A model generated the notes under the pieces. That model ran no database searches and had not been told where the DNA came from. It saw only the letters and a program-made list of their open reading frames with translations. Positions 24,365 through 32,581 of a DNA stretch of 64,000 nucleotides are shown here, piece by piece. The DNA is from Streptomyces indicus (GTDB taxonomy: Bacteria > Actinomycetota > Actinomycetes > Streptomycetales > Streptomycetaceae), in assembly GCF_900100315.1 (NCBI RefSeq), contig NZ_FNFF01000008.1, positions 1 through 64,000 of the forward strand, written 5' to 3'. Positions within the stretch are counted from its first letter, which is position 1. Each line of letters starts with the position of its first letter. The position numbers and the translations under genes are program-made.

Positions 24365-25312
24365 TCAGGCGATGCGGACGATGCCTTTGCCGCGAGTGCC
24401 GCCCTTGGCCAACCGCTCGATACCTGTGGCGAGTTCGGCCAGCTCATACTCGGCACTGATGTCGATGCCGGCCTGCCCGTCGGCCAGTAGTCGCAGGGCC
24501 TTGCCTGCAGCGTCGGCGATGCGCTCAGGGTGGGTCCGGCTGAGCAGACTGCCGTTGTAGGTCAGAACGGATTGCCCGGACATGAGCAGGTCGTTCGTGC
24601 CGATCCGTACGGGCTCGAAGGTTGCCATGTTGCCGTAGACGGCAAGGCGGCCGTGCGGGGCCAGGTGGTCCACGTTCGCCAGGCGGGTCGGGCCCCCGAT
24701 CGGATCGAGGATCACGTCGAAGGTGTCACCGCCGAGGGAGGCGGGAAACTCGTGGCGTGACACAAGCCGGTCGTAGCCGAGCCGGGAGGCGTACTCCGCC
24801 TGGTCCGGGTCGGCGACTGTACCGATGACGCGAGAGGCTCCGGCGGCTCGGGCGAATTGAGCCGCCAGGCTGCCGACACCGCCGAGGGCGGCATGGATGA
24901 GGACGCTCTCCCCGGATCGGACCCGGGTGACTGTGTGGATCAAGTCGTAGGCGGTAGGCGCGGCCCAGCCGGACGCTGCTGCTGTACGCGCATCCAGGCC
25001 GCGTGCGGGAAAGGCGAGTGGGGCGGGTGCGACCACGACCTCGGCGAAAGCGCCGCCGCTGGTCAGTACGGCAACGTGTTCGCCGACGCGGTCAGGATCG
25101 ACACCTGCGCCGACGGCGGTGATGCGTCCGGCCGCCTCGAATCCCGGCACAAACGGACGGGGGACGGGGAAGTGACCGTTACGGACGAGCACGTCGCCCC
25201 ACTGAAGGCCGGCGTATTGCACGCGGATGGCCACCTCACCAGGCCCGGGCCGGGGTTCGTCGACGGTGGCGAGGGTGAACGCGTCGTCGGCTCCGAGAAC
25301 AACTGCCTTCAT
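24365..25312 (-). CDS. Zn-independent quinone-oxidoreductase-like MDR protein
   Basis: 315 residues starting MKAVVLGADDAFTLATVDEP. GroES-like N-terminal domain (PGPGEVAIRVQYAGLQWGDV; PFVPGFEAAGRITAVG) and Rossmann domain with LIHAALGGVGSLAAQFARAAGA. The usual MDR zinc ligands are absent. NADPH-dependent reductase of quinones or enals is the family expectation. Divergent from a marR gene; two TCAG-N4-CTGA sites lie between them, so MarR control is likely. Confidence 0.88.
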   Translation of the reverse strand: MKAVVLGADDAFTLATVDEPRPGPGEVAIRVQYAGLQWGDVLVRNGHFPVPRPFVPGFEAAGRITAVGAGVDPDRVGEHVAVLTSGGAFAEVVVAPAPLAFPARGLDARTAAASGWAAPTAYDLIHTVTRVRSGESVLIHAALGGVGSLAAQFARAAGASRVIGTVADPDQAEYASRLGYDRLVSRHEFPASLGGDTFDVILDPIGGPTRLANVDHLAPHGRLAVYGNMATFEPVRIGTNDLLMSGQSVLTYNGSLLSRTHPERIADAAGKALRLLADGQAGIDISAEYELAELATGIERLAKGGTRGKGIVRIA

Positions 25313-25330
25313 TTTCAGCCTCCTGAGCTG

Positions 25331-25379
25331 AATCAGTATCCTGAGACAGGAAGACGCTACGAGTATCAGTTGGCTGAGT
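25331..25379. promoter_or_regulatory. Two MarR-type operator candidates
   Basis: AATCAGTATCCTGAGA (25331-25346) and TATCAGTTGGCTGAGT (25364-25379) share TCAG-N4-CTGA and are spaced 33 bp, about three helical turns. One sits by each divergent start. Confidence 0.6.
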
Positions 25380-25410
25380 CAACACAGGTAGCTGATAAAA
25401 GGGAGGCGGG

Positions 25411-25872
25411 ATGGCCGAGAGTCCGGCGCAAGACCTGCTGTGCTCGCGCATCCGTCGCGCGGAGCAGGCGCTCATGGCGCATCACGAAGCCGTGCTGCGG
25501 GGCTACGGGTTGACCATGACGCAGTACTCCGTGCTGCTTCTGCTCTCCAGCGAGGGTGGCAACTCCGGGGCCCAGCTGGCTCGGGCATGTGGTGTCACAC
25601 AGCAGACGATGGCGAGCGTGCTCACGGGTCTGCAGAAGAAGGGTCTGATCGACCGCACGCCCTCCCCCATGCATGCGAAGGTCCTCATCGCCGCGTTGAC
25701 CGATGAAGGGCAGCGTCTGCTCACCCTCGCCTACCGAGAGGTGGTCGTCCTCGAACGCGCACTCTCCGACGCCTTCACCGACGCGGAACACGCGGCGCTG
25801 ATCGACCTTCTCGAACGTGCCACCGCGGTGCTCGTGCAGCAGACTCCGCAGGCTCAGCCTGTCTCCCCTTGA
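25411..25872 (+). CDS. MarR-family transcriptional regulator
   Basis: 153 residues from ATG with GGGAGG upstream. Winged HTH: GAQLARACGVTQQTMASVLT then GLQKKGLIDRTPSPMHAKVL, flanked by dimerisation helices (YREVVVLERALSDAFTDAEH). Probably represses itself and the divergent oxidoreductase through the paired palindromes; the ligand is unknown. No redox-sensing Cys stands out apart from those at residues 11 and 57. Confidence 0.88.
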   Translation: MAESPAQDLLCSRIRRAEQALMAHHEAVLRGYGLTMTQYSVLLLLSSEGGNSGAQLARACGVTQQTMASVLTGLQKKGLIDRTPSPMHAKVLIAALTDEGQRLLTLAYREVVVLERALSDAFTDAEHAALIDLLERATAVLVQQTPQAQPVSP

Positions 25873-25918
25873 CCCGTGGAGGCAGGGGACGCAATCCGGC
25901 GTACGCACAGCGGGCGTC

Positions 25919-26263
25919 TCACGGCCCTTCCGGACCCAGTTCGCGGAGGGCGGATCTGTAGTGGCCGGTCCGCACGAGGTCGTCGACGACCTCGACCATG
26001 CCGGAGATGCCTCGGTCTCGGACGATGAGGCCGTCCCAGATGAAAAAGTAGCGGCCGCCGAGGCATTCCCCTGTCTGCTGCCAGCGGTCCATGGTGCGGC
26101 GGACGTCGTCCAGGGTGCAGATGGTCCCCGACCAGCGCCGGCCGTCGTCGAAGGTCACCCACATGTCGACGTCATCGATCTCGTCGAGGGGGACTCCGGC
26201 GTTGGGCACGAAGCAGATCTCGTAGCCGTCACGCCGGACTCGGTAGAACGCCCCATCCCACAT
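25919..26263 (-). CDS. Hypothetical protein
   Basis: 114 residues from ATG 26263 (MWDGAFYRVRRDGYEICFVP), selected because GGGAGGGG is 3-10 nt upstream; upstream frame to 26557 lacks coding character. Acidic, with VDMWVTFDDGRRWSGTICTL and a Trp-rich middle. Resembles small streptomycete proteins of unknown function. The 26264-26558 gap upstream holds no gene I can support. Confidence 0.6.
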   Translation of the reverse strand: MWDGAFYRVRRDGYEICFVPNAGVPLDEIDDVDMWVTFDDGRRWSGTICTLDDVRRTMDRWQQTGECLGGRYFFIWDGLIVRDRGISGMVEVVDDLVRTGHYRSALRELGPEGP

Positions 26264-26558
26264 CGGCCCCTCCCTGGGTCGTTGACCCGCTCGCGGCCGG
26301 TACCGCGGGTTCACTGCATGTCGGCTGAAGCAGGCTGGCCGAGCGTAGGCCAGATCACGAGGTTCCGGCTTGGGCTTTTCGACGCGTCGGGCGCGGTGAA
26401 CTACCGCCGCAGGCTTGTGCATGCGGGGGAGGTGACAGCGTCCGGTGTCGGTTGTTCCATGGCCGGGAGATCCCTTCTCCAGCAGCAGATATCCCGACCA
26501 TCCAGCCGACAGCTTCGGCCAGGACGCCGACTCGATCAACCACCTGCTGGCGGCCACT

Positions 26559-26978
26559 TCACTGCAGCCCCTCGGGAAGCAGCACCCTGGACGCCAGGAA
26601 TTTCGGGGCCAGTTGGAGGTAGCTGTCCGTGAGGAGTTCGGTGAGTTCCTGCCAGTCCGTGTGGTCGCCGAGGATGGCGGCGGCGACGTTCTGGCCCCAG
26701 CCGGCGCGCAGGAAGGGGAAGCCTGCGACCGTGAGGCCCAGGAGGTCGTCGGCGGGGACGCGGAAGGACACCACGGTCAGTTCGCGGTCCGCGGTCGCGT
26801 ACGGGGCGTAGGCCGGGTGGCGGTCCGGGTCCGGGGCGTAGACGTGGGCGAAGGTCCGGGTGCGGATGCGCCAGCGCAGGCCGATCCAGGCCGGCTCCTC
26901 GTACGCCTCGGGCAGTTGACCGCAGATCGGGCGCAGGCGGTTCAGGATCTCCGGCGGTACGTCTCCTGGGCTGGACAT
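26559..26978 (-). CDS. MmcQ/YjbR family protein
   Basis: 139 residues. The order LRPICGQLPEAYEEPAWIGL, RIRTRTFAHVYA, LTVVSFRVPADDLLGLTVAG and DWQELTELLTDSYLQLAPK is that of the MmcQ/YjbR (CyaY-like fold) proteins, sometimes annotated DNA-binding. Function unproven. Divergent from the 27034 gene. Confidence 0.78.
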   Translation of the reverse strand: MSSPGDVPPEILNRLRPICGQLPEAYEEPAWIGLRWRIRTRTFAHVYAPDPDRHPAYAPYATADRELTVVSFRVPADDLLGLTVAGFPFLRAGWGQNVAAAILGDHTDWQELTELLTDSYLQLAPKFLASRVLLPEGLQ

Positions 26979-27033
26979 GGGGCCGACACTAGCGGGCGGG
27001 AGGGCGCGCTCGGGAGGTCGTTAGGGTGTGCGC

Positions 27034-27618
27034 ATGTTGCTGACCTACGGCGGGGAGACCGCTGCTGACGCGCCCGTGCTCCGTACCGGCGGGGTGCCGC
27101 TCGTGCCGGACGGGTTCGAGTGGCCCGAGTGCGCCGAGTGCGAGGGGGCCATGCAGTTCCTCGCCCACCTGCCTGTCGGGGGCGGGGAGGAGGCGGCGGC
27201 GTCGGAGGCCGTGTCGGTGTTCTTCTGTCAGAACGATCCCGGGTTGTGTGATGACTGGGATGCCGTGGGTGGGGGGAATCGGGCGTATCTGTTCACCGGT
27301 GGGCTCGCCGAGTTGGCGCCTGCGGTCGTGCCTGCCGAGGGGGAGACGCTGCTCGGTGCGGTCTCCCTGTTGCTGCCGCGGCCCGAAGGTGAAGTCGGGG
27401 ACGGGGAGAAGGTGTTGGGGCAGCTGGGCGGTGACGTGGTCTGGCTGCAAGGGGACGAGACGCCCGACTGCCCGGGGTGTGCCGAGCCGATGGCCTTCCT
27501 GGCCTCCCTCGAAGAGGGGTACGACCACGAGACCAGTGCCAACTTCGGTGGCGGTGGGCTCAGTTATGTCTTCAGCTGTCGGGCCTGTGTGAAGGCTGCG
27601 TTTCTCTGGCAGTGCTGA
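27034..27618 (+). CDS. YwqG/DUF1963-like Cys-rich protein
   Basis: 194 residues from ATG 27034; a GTG two codons earlier is also possible. VPLVPDGFEWPECAECEGAM, with CAEC, CQNDPGLC, CPGC and CRAC pairs later, indicates structural zinc sites. FLAHLPVG and LASLEEG recur in the DUF1963/YwqG family (domain positions about 20-190). Function unknown. Overlaps the convergent gene by 47 bp. Confidence 0.65.
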   Translation: MLLTYGGETAADAPVLRTGGVPLVPDGFEWPECAECEGAMQFLAHLPVGGGEEAAASEAVSVFFCQNDPGLCDDWDAVGGGNRAYLFTGGLAELAPAVVPAEGETLLGAVSLLLPRPEGEVGDGEKVLGQLGGDVVWLQGDETPDCPGCAEPMAFLASLEEGYDHETSANFGGGGLSYVFSCRACVKAAFLWQC

Positions 27619-28012
27619 GGAGGCCGGGGGCGGCCGCCGCCGCTCGGTGCCTCAAGGCGGTCAGCACCGGGGCGTGGGGTTCGTCCACGGCGACCTCCAG
27701 GTGGACCGCCTTCGCTGCGAGCTCGGTCGTCACCGTGAAGGTGAAGAAGGAGCAGCAGGCAGCTTCGTGATCCGTCAAGTCGCGCACGTGGTGAGCGAGT
27801 TCGGAGAAGGCTTCGGCTTCCGGCGCCGGCTTCAGCGTGAGGCGCAGGTGGCAGGGGTCCGGGTGGGTGAGGGACCTCAGGTGTGTGCTGAAGAGGGCGT
27901 CCCATTCTGCGAGGCGCAAGGGCCGGGCCTCGGTGGGCAGGGTGCAGGATGTAGGGATCCAGGCAGGCGGAGCCGACGGCGGAGTGTGTCCGGTGTCCGG
28001 TTCGAGGGTCAT
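27572..28012 (-). CDS. Hypothetical protein (ACCSFF motif)
   Basis: 146 residues from ATG 28012 with GGAGG upstream. The central segment HHVRDLTDHEAACCSFFTFT, with adjacent cysteines and beta strand, recurs in streptomycete proteins of unknown function that sit near metal-resistance genes. The upstream leader reading in this frame to 28432 is a shadow of the VOC gene. The 3' end overlaps the plus-strand 27034 gene by 47 bp; the overlap is genuine if both starts are right. Confidence 0.6.
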   Translation of the reverse strand: MTLEPDTGHTPPSAPPAWIPTSCTLPTEARPLRLAEWDALFSTHLRSLTHPDPCHLRLTLKPAPEAEAFSELAHHVRDLTDHEAACCSFFTFTVTTELAAKAVHLEVAVDEPHAPVLTALRHRAAAAAPGLLSTARETQPSHRPDS

Positions 28013-28065
28013 CGTGGAACCTCCGTCGGGGTGGCGGCCGCCCTGGGGACGGCCGCCTTCGGGGG

Positions 28066-28500
28066 TCAGTCGAGGCAGAACTCGTTTCCTTCCACGTCCT
28101 GCATCGTGATGCAGGACTCGTTGAAGCCGTCGGCGCGCTGGACGAGGACGACCGTCGCGCCGAGCTTCTCCAGGCGGGCGCGTTCGGCATCCAGGGCCGC
28201 GAAGCGCTCGTCGCCCACCAGGCCCGTGCCGACGCGCACGTCGAGGTGCACGCGGTTCTTCACCACCTTGCCCTCCGGCACGCGCTGGAAGAACAGGCGC
28301 GGGCCCTCGCCGGAGGGGTCGACGCAGGCGAAAGCGGAGCCCTGCTGCTCCGGCGGGAGCGACTGGTCGAACTCGGTCCAGGAGGCGAAGCCCTCCGGGG
28401 GCGGCGGCACGACGTATCCGAGCACCTCGCACCAGAAGAGGGCGACACGTTCGGGGTCGGCGCAGTCGAAGGTGACCTGGAATTTCTTGATCGACGTCAT
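28066..28500 (-). CDS. VOC-family (glyoxalase-like) protein
   Basis: 144 residues: KFQVTFDCADPERVALFWCE and VLGYVVPPPPEGF form the first beta-alpha-beta-beta unit; NRVHLDVRVGTG and MQDVEGNEFCLD the second. Metal ligands His and Glu are recognisable. A glyoxalase-like/antibiotic-resistance-type fold; substrate unknown. Between the ACCSFF gene and the arsenic locus. Confidence 0.85.
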   Translation of the reverse strand: MTSIKKFQVTFDCADPERVALFWCEVLGYVVPPPPEGFASWTEFDQSLPPEQQGSAFACVDPSGEGPRLFFQRVPEGKVVKNRVHLDVRVGTGLVGDERFAALDAERARLEKLGATVVLVQRADGFNESCITMQDVEGNEFCLD

Positions 28501-28534
28501 TCGTGCACCCTAGTTGCGGGTCCGGTGGAGGTCA

Positions 28535-29897
28535 TCAACAGCCGCCCTGCGAGGACGAGTCGGGTGCGCCGATCTGCAAGGTGGCGGGGGCTCCGCAGCA
28601 CCCCTCGGCGGTCTCCGGGCCGGCCGGGCCGTCGAACAGGCCGGCTCCGCCGCACACGCCGGTCTCGGGCAGGGTGAGTTCCACGCGCTCCGCGGCGGCC
28701 CGGTCCCCGGCGAGCGCCGCCGTGATGGAGCGGACCTGCTCGTACCCGGTCATCGCGAGGAACGTGGGGGCGCGGCCGTACGACTTCATGCCGGCCAGGT
28801 ATACGTCCTGCTCCGGGTGGGAGAGCTCGTTCACGCCGTGCGGGTAGACGGTGCCGCAGGAGTGGACGTTGGGGTCGATGAGCGGGGCGAGGGCGACAGG
28901 GGCCTGAAGCCGTTCGTCGAGGCCGAGGCGGAGTTCGGCGAGGAAGGAGAGGTCGGGCCGGAAACCGGTGAGCGCGATGATCTCGTCGACGGGTTCGAGG
29001 CGGCGTCCGTCCTCGGCCGCCAGGACGAGCCGGCCGTCGTCGGTCCGTTCGACCGCTGTCGTACGGAAACCGGTCACCGCGTCGGCGTGGCCGGCGTCGA
29101 CGGCGGCCTTGGCGGCAAGACCCAGGGCACCGCGGGCGGGCAGCTGGTCCGCCGCACCGCCGCCGAAGGTGGATCCGGAGATGCCGCGGCGCAGGATCCA
29201 GGTGGTGTGCGTGCCCGGAGCCTCCCCGGCCAGGCCGGCCAGCTGTGCGAGGGCGGTGAACGCGGAGGCCCCGGAGCCGATGACGGCGGTGCGCCGGCCC
29301 GCGTAACGGGCCCGCACCGCAGGGTCGTCGAGGTCGGGCACACGGTAGGAGATACGGTCGGCGGCCCCCTGCTCGCCGAGGGCGGGCAGGCCGTCACCGC
29401 CGAGCGGGCCGGGCGTGGACCACGTGCCGGAGGCGTCGATGACGGCGCGGGCGAAGGCGCTCCTCGCGGCCGTCCGCGTACCGGACGTGGACGGTGAAGG
29501 GCTGCCGCTCGCGGTCGGCGTCCACGACGCGGTCGCGGCCGGAGCGGGAGACGCCGGTGACCGTCGCGCCGTAGCGGACCGCGTCGCCCAGGACGTCGGC
29601 GAGCGGCTGCAGGTAGCGCTCGGCCCAGTCGCCGCCGGTCGGGTACGCGGCGCCGTCGGGGCGGACCCAGCCAGTGGGGGCCAGGAGCTTCTCGGCGGCT
29701 TCGTCGACGACCTCGGACCAGGGCGAGAACAGCCGTACGTGCGCCCATGCGCGGACGGCACTGCCGGCGGCGGCCCCGGTTTCGAGCACGAGCGGTTGGA
29801 TGCCGCGCACCACGAGGTGGGCGGCGGCGGCCAGGCCGACGGGGCCGGCGCCGATGACCACGGTCGGCAGGGAGGCGGGGGTGCTCTCGCTCATCAC
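28535..29897 (-). pseudogene. ArsO-like flavoprotein monooxygenase, frameshifted
   Basis: The N-terminal part (frame starting MMSESTPASLPTVVIGAGPV at 29897) has the FAD GxGxxG and ends in YADGREERLRPRRHRR. The C-terminal part reads in the +1 frame from about 29457 (FARAVIDASGTWSTPGPLGG) with NADPH-binding VIGSGASAFTAL. One extra base near 29452-29462 would explain the break; sequencing error or decay cannot be told apart. The C-terminus is Cys-rich (GVCGG, GCCGA, SQGGC), suggesting thiol/arsenic binding. It is divergent from arsR and would form part of the ars regulon. About 450 codons when repaired. Confidence 0.8.
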
Positions 29898-30012
29898 GTT
29901 CTCCAGGGCTTGGTGGTTTCCGAGGACGGGGCGGGTGGTGCGCAGGGGTTGCGGTGGCGCGGGCGTACCGAGCGGTCGCTGCCGCGACGGCCGCCTGTCG
30001 GCGACCGCTGAT

Positions 30013-30072
30013 TTGACATCTGTCGAATCAGGCGATGCGGTGAGCTTGCCATGCTGATTCGACGGATGTCAA
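30013..30072. promoter_or_regulatory. ArsR operators between arsO-like gene and arsR
   Basis: Two inverted 19-bp arms, TTGACATCTGTCGAATCAG (30013-30031) and CTGATTCGACGGATGTCAA (30054-30072), with one mismatch. The right arm ends 9 bp before the arsR ATG. Both carry the TGATTCGA half-site found in front of arsM. Confidence 0.78.
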
Positions 30073-30081
30073 TATTGAGGC

Positions 30082-30456
30082 ATGCCGACCTCACGCGCCG
30101 CCGAACTGCCCGTCCTGGACCAGCCGGACGAAGGGGTGGCCCCGTGCTGCCCGCCGCTGACCGAGCGGCCCTTGGACGCCGAGGAGGCCGAGCGGGCCGC
30201 GAAGATGTTCAAGGCGCTCGGCGACCCGGTGCGGCTGCGGCTGTTCTCGCTGGTCGCCTCGCACGAGGGCGGTGAGGCGTGTGTGTGCGACATCTCGGAT
30301 GTCGGAGTGTCGCAGCCGACCGTCTCGCACCACCTCAAGAAGCTGAAGGACGCCGGCCTGCTCAGCTCCGAGCGGCGCGGCACCTGGGTGTACTACCGCG
30401 TGGAGCCGGGCGTGCTCGCCGCGATGGGGCAGGTCCTCACCGCCGCGGGTCGCTGA
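30082..30456 (+). CDS. arsR: ArsR-family repressor (As(III) sensor)
   Basis: 124 residues. Winged HTH with GEACVCDISDVGVSQPTVSH, where the Cys-x-Cys is the usual As(III) site, an extra Cys pair near residue 25 (VAPCCPP) and a C-terminal winged segment GTWVYYRVEPG. The N-terminus is extended by about 30 residues over the core. It represses the divergent monooxygenase and itself; matching half-sites upstream of arsM suggest wider control. Confidence 0.92.
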   Translation: MPTSRAAELPVLDQPDEGVAPCCPPLTERPLDAEEAERAAKMFKALGDPVRLRLFSLVASHEGGEACVCDISDVGVSQPTVSHHLKKLKDAGLLSSERRGTWVYYRVEPGVLAAMGQVLTAAGR

Positions 30457-30527
30457 CCCGCCTTTCACGCGCGCGGCCGGGCACCACCCGTCGGTGGTGC
30501 CCGGCCGCTCGCATGGTGCCGCGCCGG

Positions 30528-31619
30528 TCAGCCCGCGGTGAACTTCCGCCGCCAGGCCAGGGATACGTAGACGAGCGCGACGAGCACCGGCACCTCGATG
30601 AGCGGCCCGACGACACCGGACAGCGCCTGCCCGGACGTGACGCCGAAGGTGGCGATGGCCACGGCGATGGCGAGTTCGAAGTTGTTGCCCGCCGCGGTGA
30701 ACGCGAGGGTGGCCGTGCGGTCGTACGGGAGCCCGACGGCCTTGCCCAGGGCGAAGGTCCCGAACCACATCAGCGCGAAGTACACCAGCAGCGGCAGCGC
30801 GATCCGCGCCACGTCCAGCGGCTGCGAGGTGATCGTCCGCCCCTGGAGGGCGAAGAGGATGACGATCGTGAAGAGCAGCCCGTAGAGCGCCCACGGCCCG
30901 ATCTTCGGCAGGAAGCCGGACTCGTAGCGTTCGCGCCCCAGCCTGCGCTCGCCGAGGCGCCGCGTGAGGAAGCCCGCGAGGAGCGGGATGCCGAGGAAGA
31001 CGAGGACGTTCGCCGCGATCTTCACCATCGAGATGTCGAGCGCCTGCCCCTCGCCCAGGCCGAGCCAGCCGGGCAGCAGGTCGAGGTAGAACCAGCCGAG
31101 CAGGCCGAACGCCAGCACCTGGAAGACCGAGTTGAGGGCCACGAGGACGGCGGCTGCCTCGCGGTCACCGCACGCGAGGTCGTTCCAGATGATCACCATC
31201 GCGATGCAGCGGGCGAGGCCGACGATGATCAGCCCCGTGCGGTACTCCGGCAGGTCGGCCAGGAAGATCCAGGCCAGCGCGAACATCACCGCGGGCCCGG
31301 CCACCCAGTTGACGACCAGCGAGGAGACCATGAGCCTGCGGTCGCCGGTGACGGCATCGAGCCGGTCGTAGCGCACCTTGGCGAGGACCGGATACATCAT
31401 GACCAGGAGGCCGAGCGCGATCGGCAGCGAGATGCCGCCGATCTCCACGGCGGCCAGCACGTCGCCCAGGCCGGGGACGAGCCGGCCGAGGCCCAGGCCG
31501 AGCGCCATGGCGAGCAGGATCCAGACGGCGAGGAAGCGGTCCAGGGTGGACAGGCGCGCGACGACGCCCGCCTCCTCCGTATCCCCTCCGCCGGTCGTGA
31601 CGGGTTCGGTGGAGGTCAT
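30528..31619 (-). CDS. ACR3-type arsenite efflux permease
   Basis: 363 residues from ATG 31619. About ten membrane helices; LVVNWVAGPAVMFALAWIFL, IVGLARCIAMVIIWNDLACG (with the conserved Cys) and LAFTAAGNNFELAIAVAIAT (ACR3 signature NNFELA). Exports arsenite through the plasma membrane by proton antiport. Its start overlaps the stop of arsR2 by one base, so the pair is translationally coupled and repressed by ArsR2. Confidence 0.93.
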   Translation of the reverse strand: MTSTEPVTTGGGDTEEAGVVARLSTLDRFLAVWILLAMALGLGLGRLVPGLGDVLAAVEIGGISLPIALGLLVMMYPVLAKVRYDRLDAVTGDRRLMVSSLVVNWVAGPAVMFALAWIFLADLPEYRTGLIIVGLARCIAMVIIWNDLACGDREAAAVLVALNSVFQVLAFGLLGWFYLDLLPGWLGLGEGQALDISMVKIAANVLVFLGIPLLAGFLTRRLGERRLGRERYESGFLPKIGPWALYGLLFTIVILFALQGRTITSQPLDVARIALPLLVYFALMWFGTFALGKAVGLPYDRTATLAFTAAGNNFELAIAVAIATFGVTSGQALSGVVGPLIEVPVLVALVYVSLAWRRKFTAG

Positions 31620-31930
31620 CAGCAGGCCCTCTTGCGTCCGGTCTCCACGGTTTCCCGTGCAGTGGCGGCCAGTTCGCCGAGCGAGCCGGCCAGGGCGTCG
31701 AGGATCGCGGGCCTCAGCCTGTAGTAGACGAACCGGCCGCACGGCTCGGTCTCCACGACGCCCGCCTCGCGCAGCACCTTCATGTGGTTGGAGAGGTTGG
31801 TCTGCTTGGCGCCGGTCTCCTCGACCAGGTGCGTGGTGCAGAGGGTCTCGCGGGCGAGCAGCGTCACGATCCGGAGCCTGAGCGGGTCGGCGAGCACCCG
31901 CATCAGTTCAGCGTCGACTGATGTCAGCAT
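31619..31930 (-). CDS. ArsR-family repressor (second)
   Basis: 103 residues. HTH LVEETGAKQTNLSNHMKVLR; Cys at ETLCTTHL and EPCGRFVYYR. The Cys positions differ from ArsR1: a CmtR/As-type variant in which ETLC and PCG supply ligands. The C-terminus is KRAC. It heads the acr3 operon; TCAGC-N4-GCTGA sites overlap its start codon, so autorepression is likely. Confidence 0.9.
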   Translation of the reverse strand: MLTSVDAELMRVLADPLRLRIVTLLARETLCTTHLVEETGAKQTNLSNHMKVLREAGVVETEPCGRFVYYRLRPAILDALAGSLGELAATARETVETGRKRAC

Positions 31931-31961
31931 GGGCTGATACTGTCACATCAGCCGATGCTGA
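31924..31961. promoter_or_regulatory. Two ArsR2 operator candidates
   Basis: TCAGCATGGGCTGA (31924-31937) and TCAGCCGATGCTGA (31948-31961), both TCAGC-N4-GCTGA, centre-to-centre 24 bp. The first overlaps the arsR2 start; the second also faces arsC. Confidence 0.7.
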
Positions 31962-32089
31962 TACCAGCAGGGACTGAACCGACGGGAGCGGTCCGGACCG
32001 TACCGCCGAGAGCGGCCGCGGCCCGAACCGTGGGCACCGACCCGGACCCGAACCGCGAGCCGAATCGCGAGCCGACGAAGGAAGAAGCG

Positions 32090-32500
32090 ATGACGTCGAC
32101 CCCCGCAGCCTCCGTGCTGTTCGTCTGCGTGCACAACGCCGGACGGTCCCAGATGGCCGCCGGCTTCCTCTCCCACCTCGCGGGCGACAGGGTCGAGGTG
32201 CGCTCCGCCGGATCCCTGCCCGCCGAGCACGTCAACCCGGCGGCGGTGGAGGCGATGCGGGAGGTCGGCATCGACATCTCCGCCCAGCGCCCGAAGGTGC
32301 TCACCACGGAGGCGGTGCAGTCCTCCGACTACGTGATCACGATGGGCTGCGGCGACGTCTGCCCGGTCTTCCCCGGCAAGAAGTACCTCGACTGGCAGCT
32401 CGACGATCCGGCCGGCCAGGGCGTCGAAGCCGTACGGCCCATCCGCGAGGCGATCAGGGAGCGGATCGAGACGCTGATCGCGGAGATCGACGCCTCGTAG
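32090..32500 (+). CDS. arsC: Arsenate reductase (thioredoxin/mycothiol-type, LMW-phosphatase fold)
   Basis: 136 residues from ATG 32090 (MTSTPAASVLFVCVHNAGRS) with AAGGAAGAAG upstream. The P-loop VCVHNAGRSQM contains the nucleophilic Cys; TMGCGDVCP carries the two resolving Cys. It reduces arsenate to arsenite in the cytosol for export by ACR3. An in-frame extension to 31955 is repeat-rich and non-conserved. Confidence 0.92.
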   Translation: MTSTPAASVLFVCVHNAGRSQMAAGFLSHLAGDRVEVRSAGSLPAEHVNPAAVEAMREVGIDISAQRPKVLTTEAVQSSDYVITMGCGDVCPVFPGKKYLDWQLDDPAGQGVEAVRPIREAIRERIETLIAEIDAS

Positions 32501-32503
32501 ACC

Positions 32504-32581
32504 CGCCCCGGCCGGCCCCGCGCTTCCAACGCCCCGGCCGGCCCCGCACGTCCGACGCCCCGGTCAGCCCCGCACGTCCGA
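32504..32581. repeat. 26-bp tandem repeat, three copies
   Basis: Units 32504-32529, 32530-32555 and 32556-32581, unit start CGCCCCGGCCGGCCCCGC. The third contains the arsM stop codon. Lies between convergent arsC and arsM. Slippage-prone; may act as part of a terminator. Confidence 0.75.
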
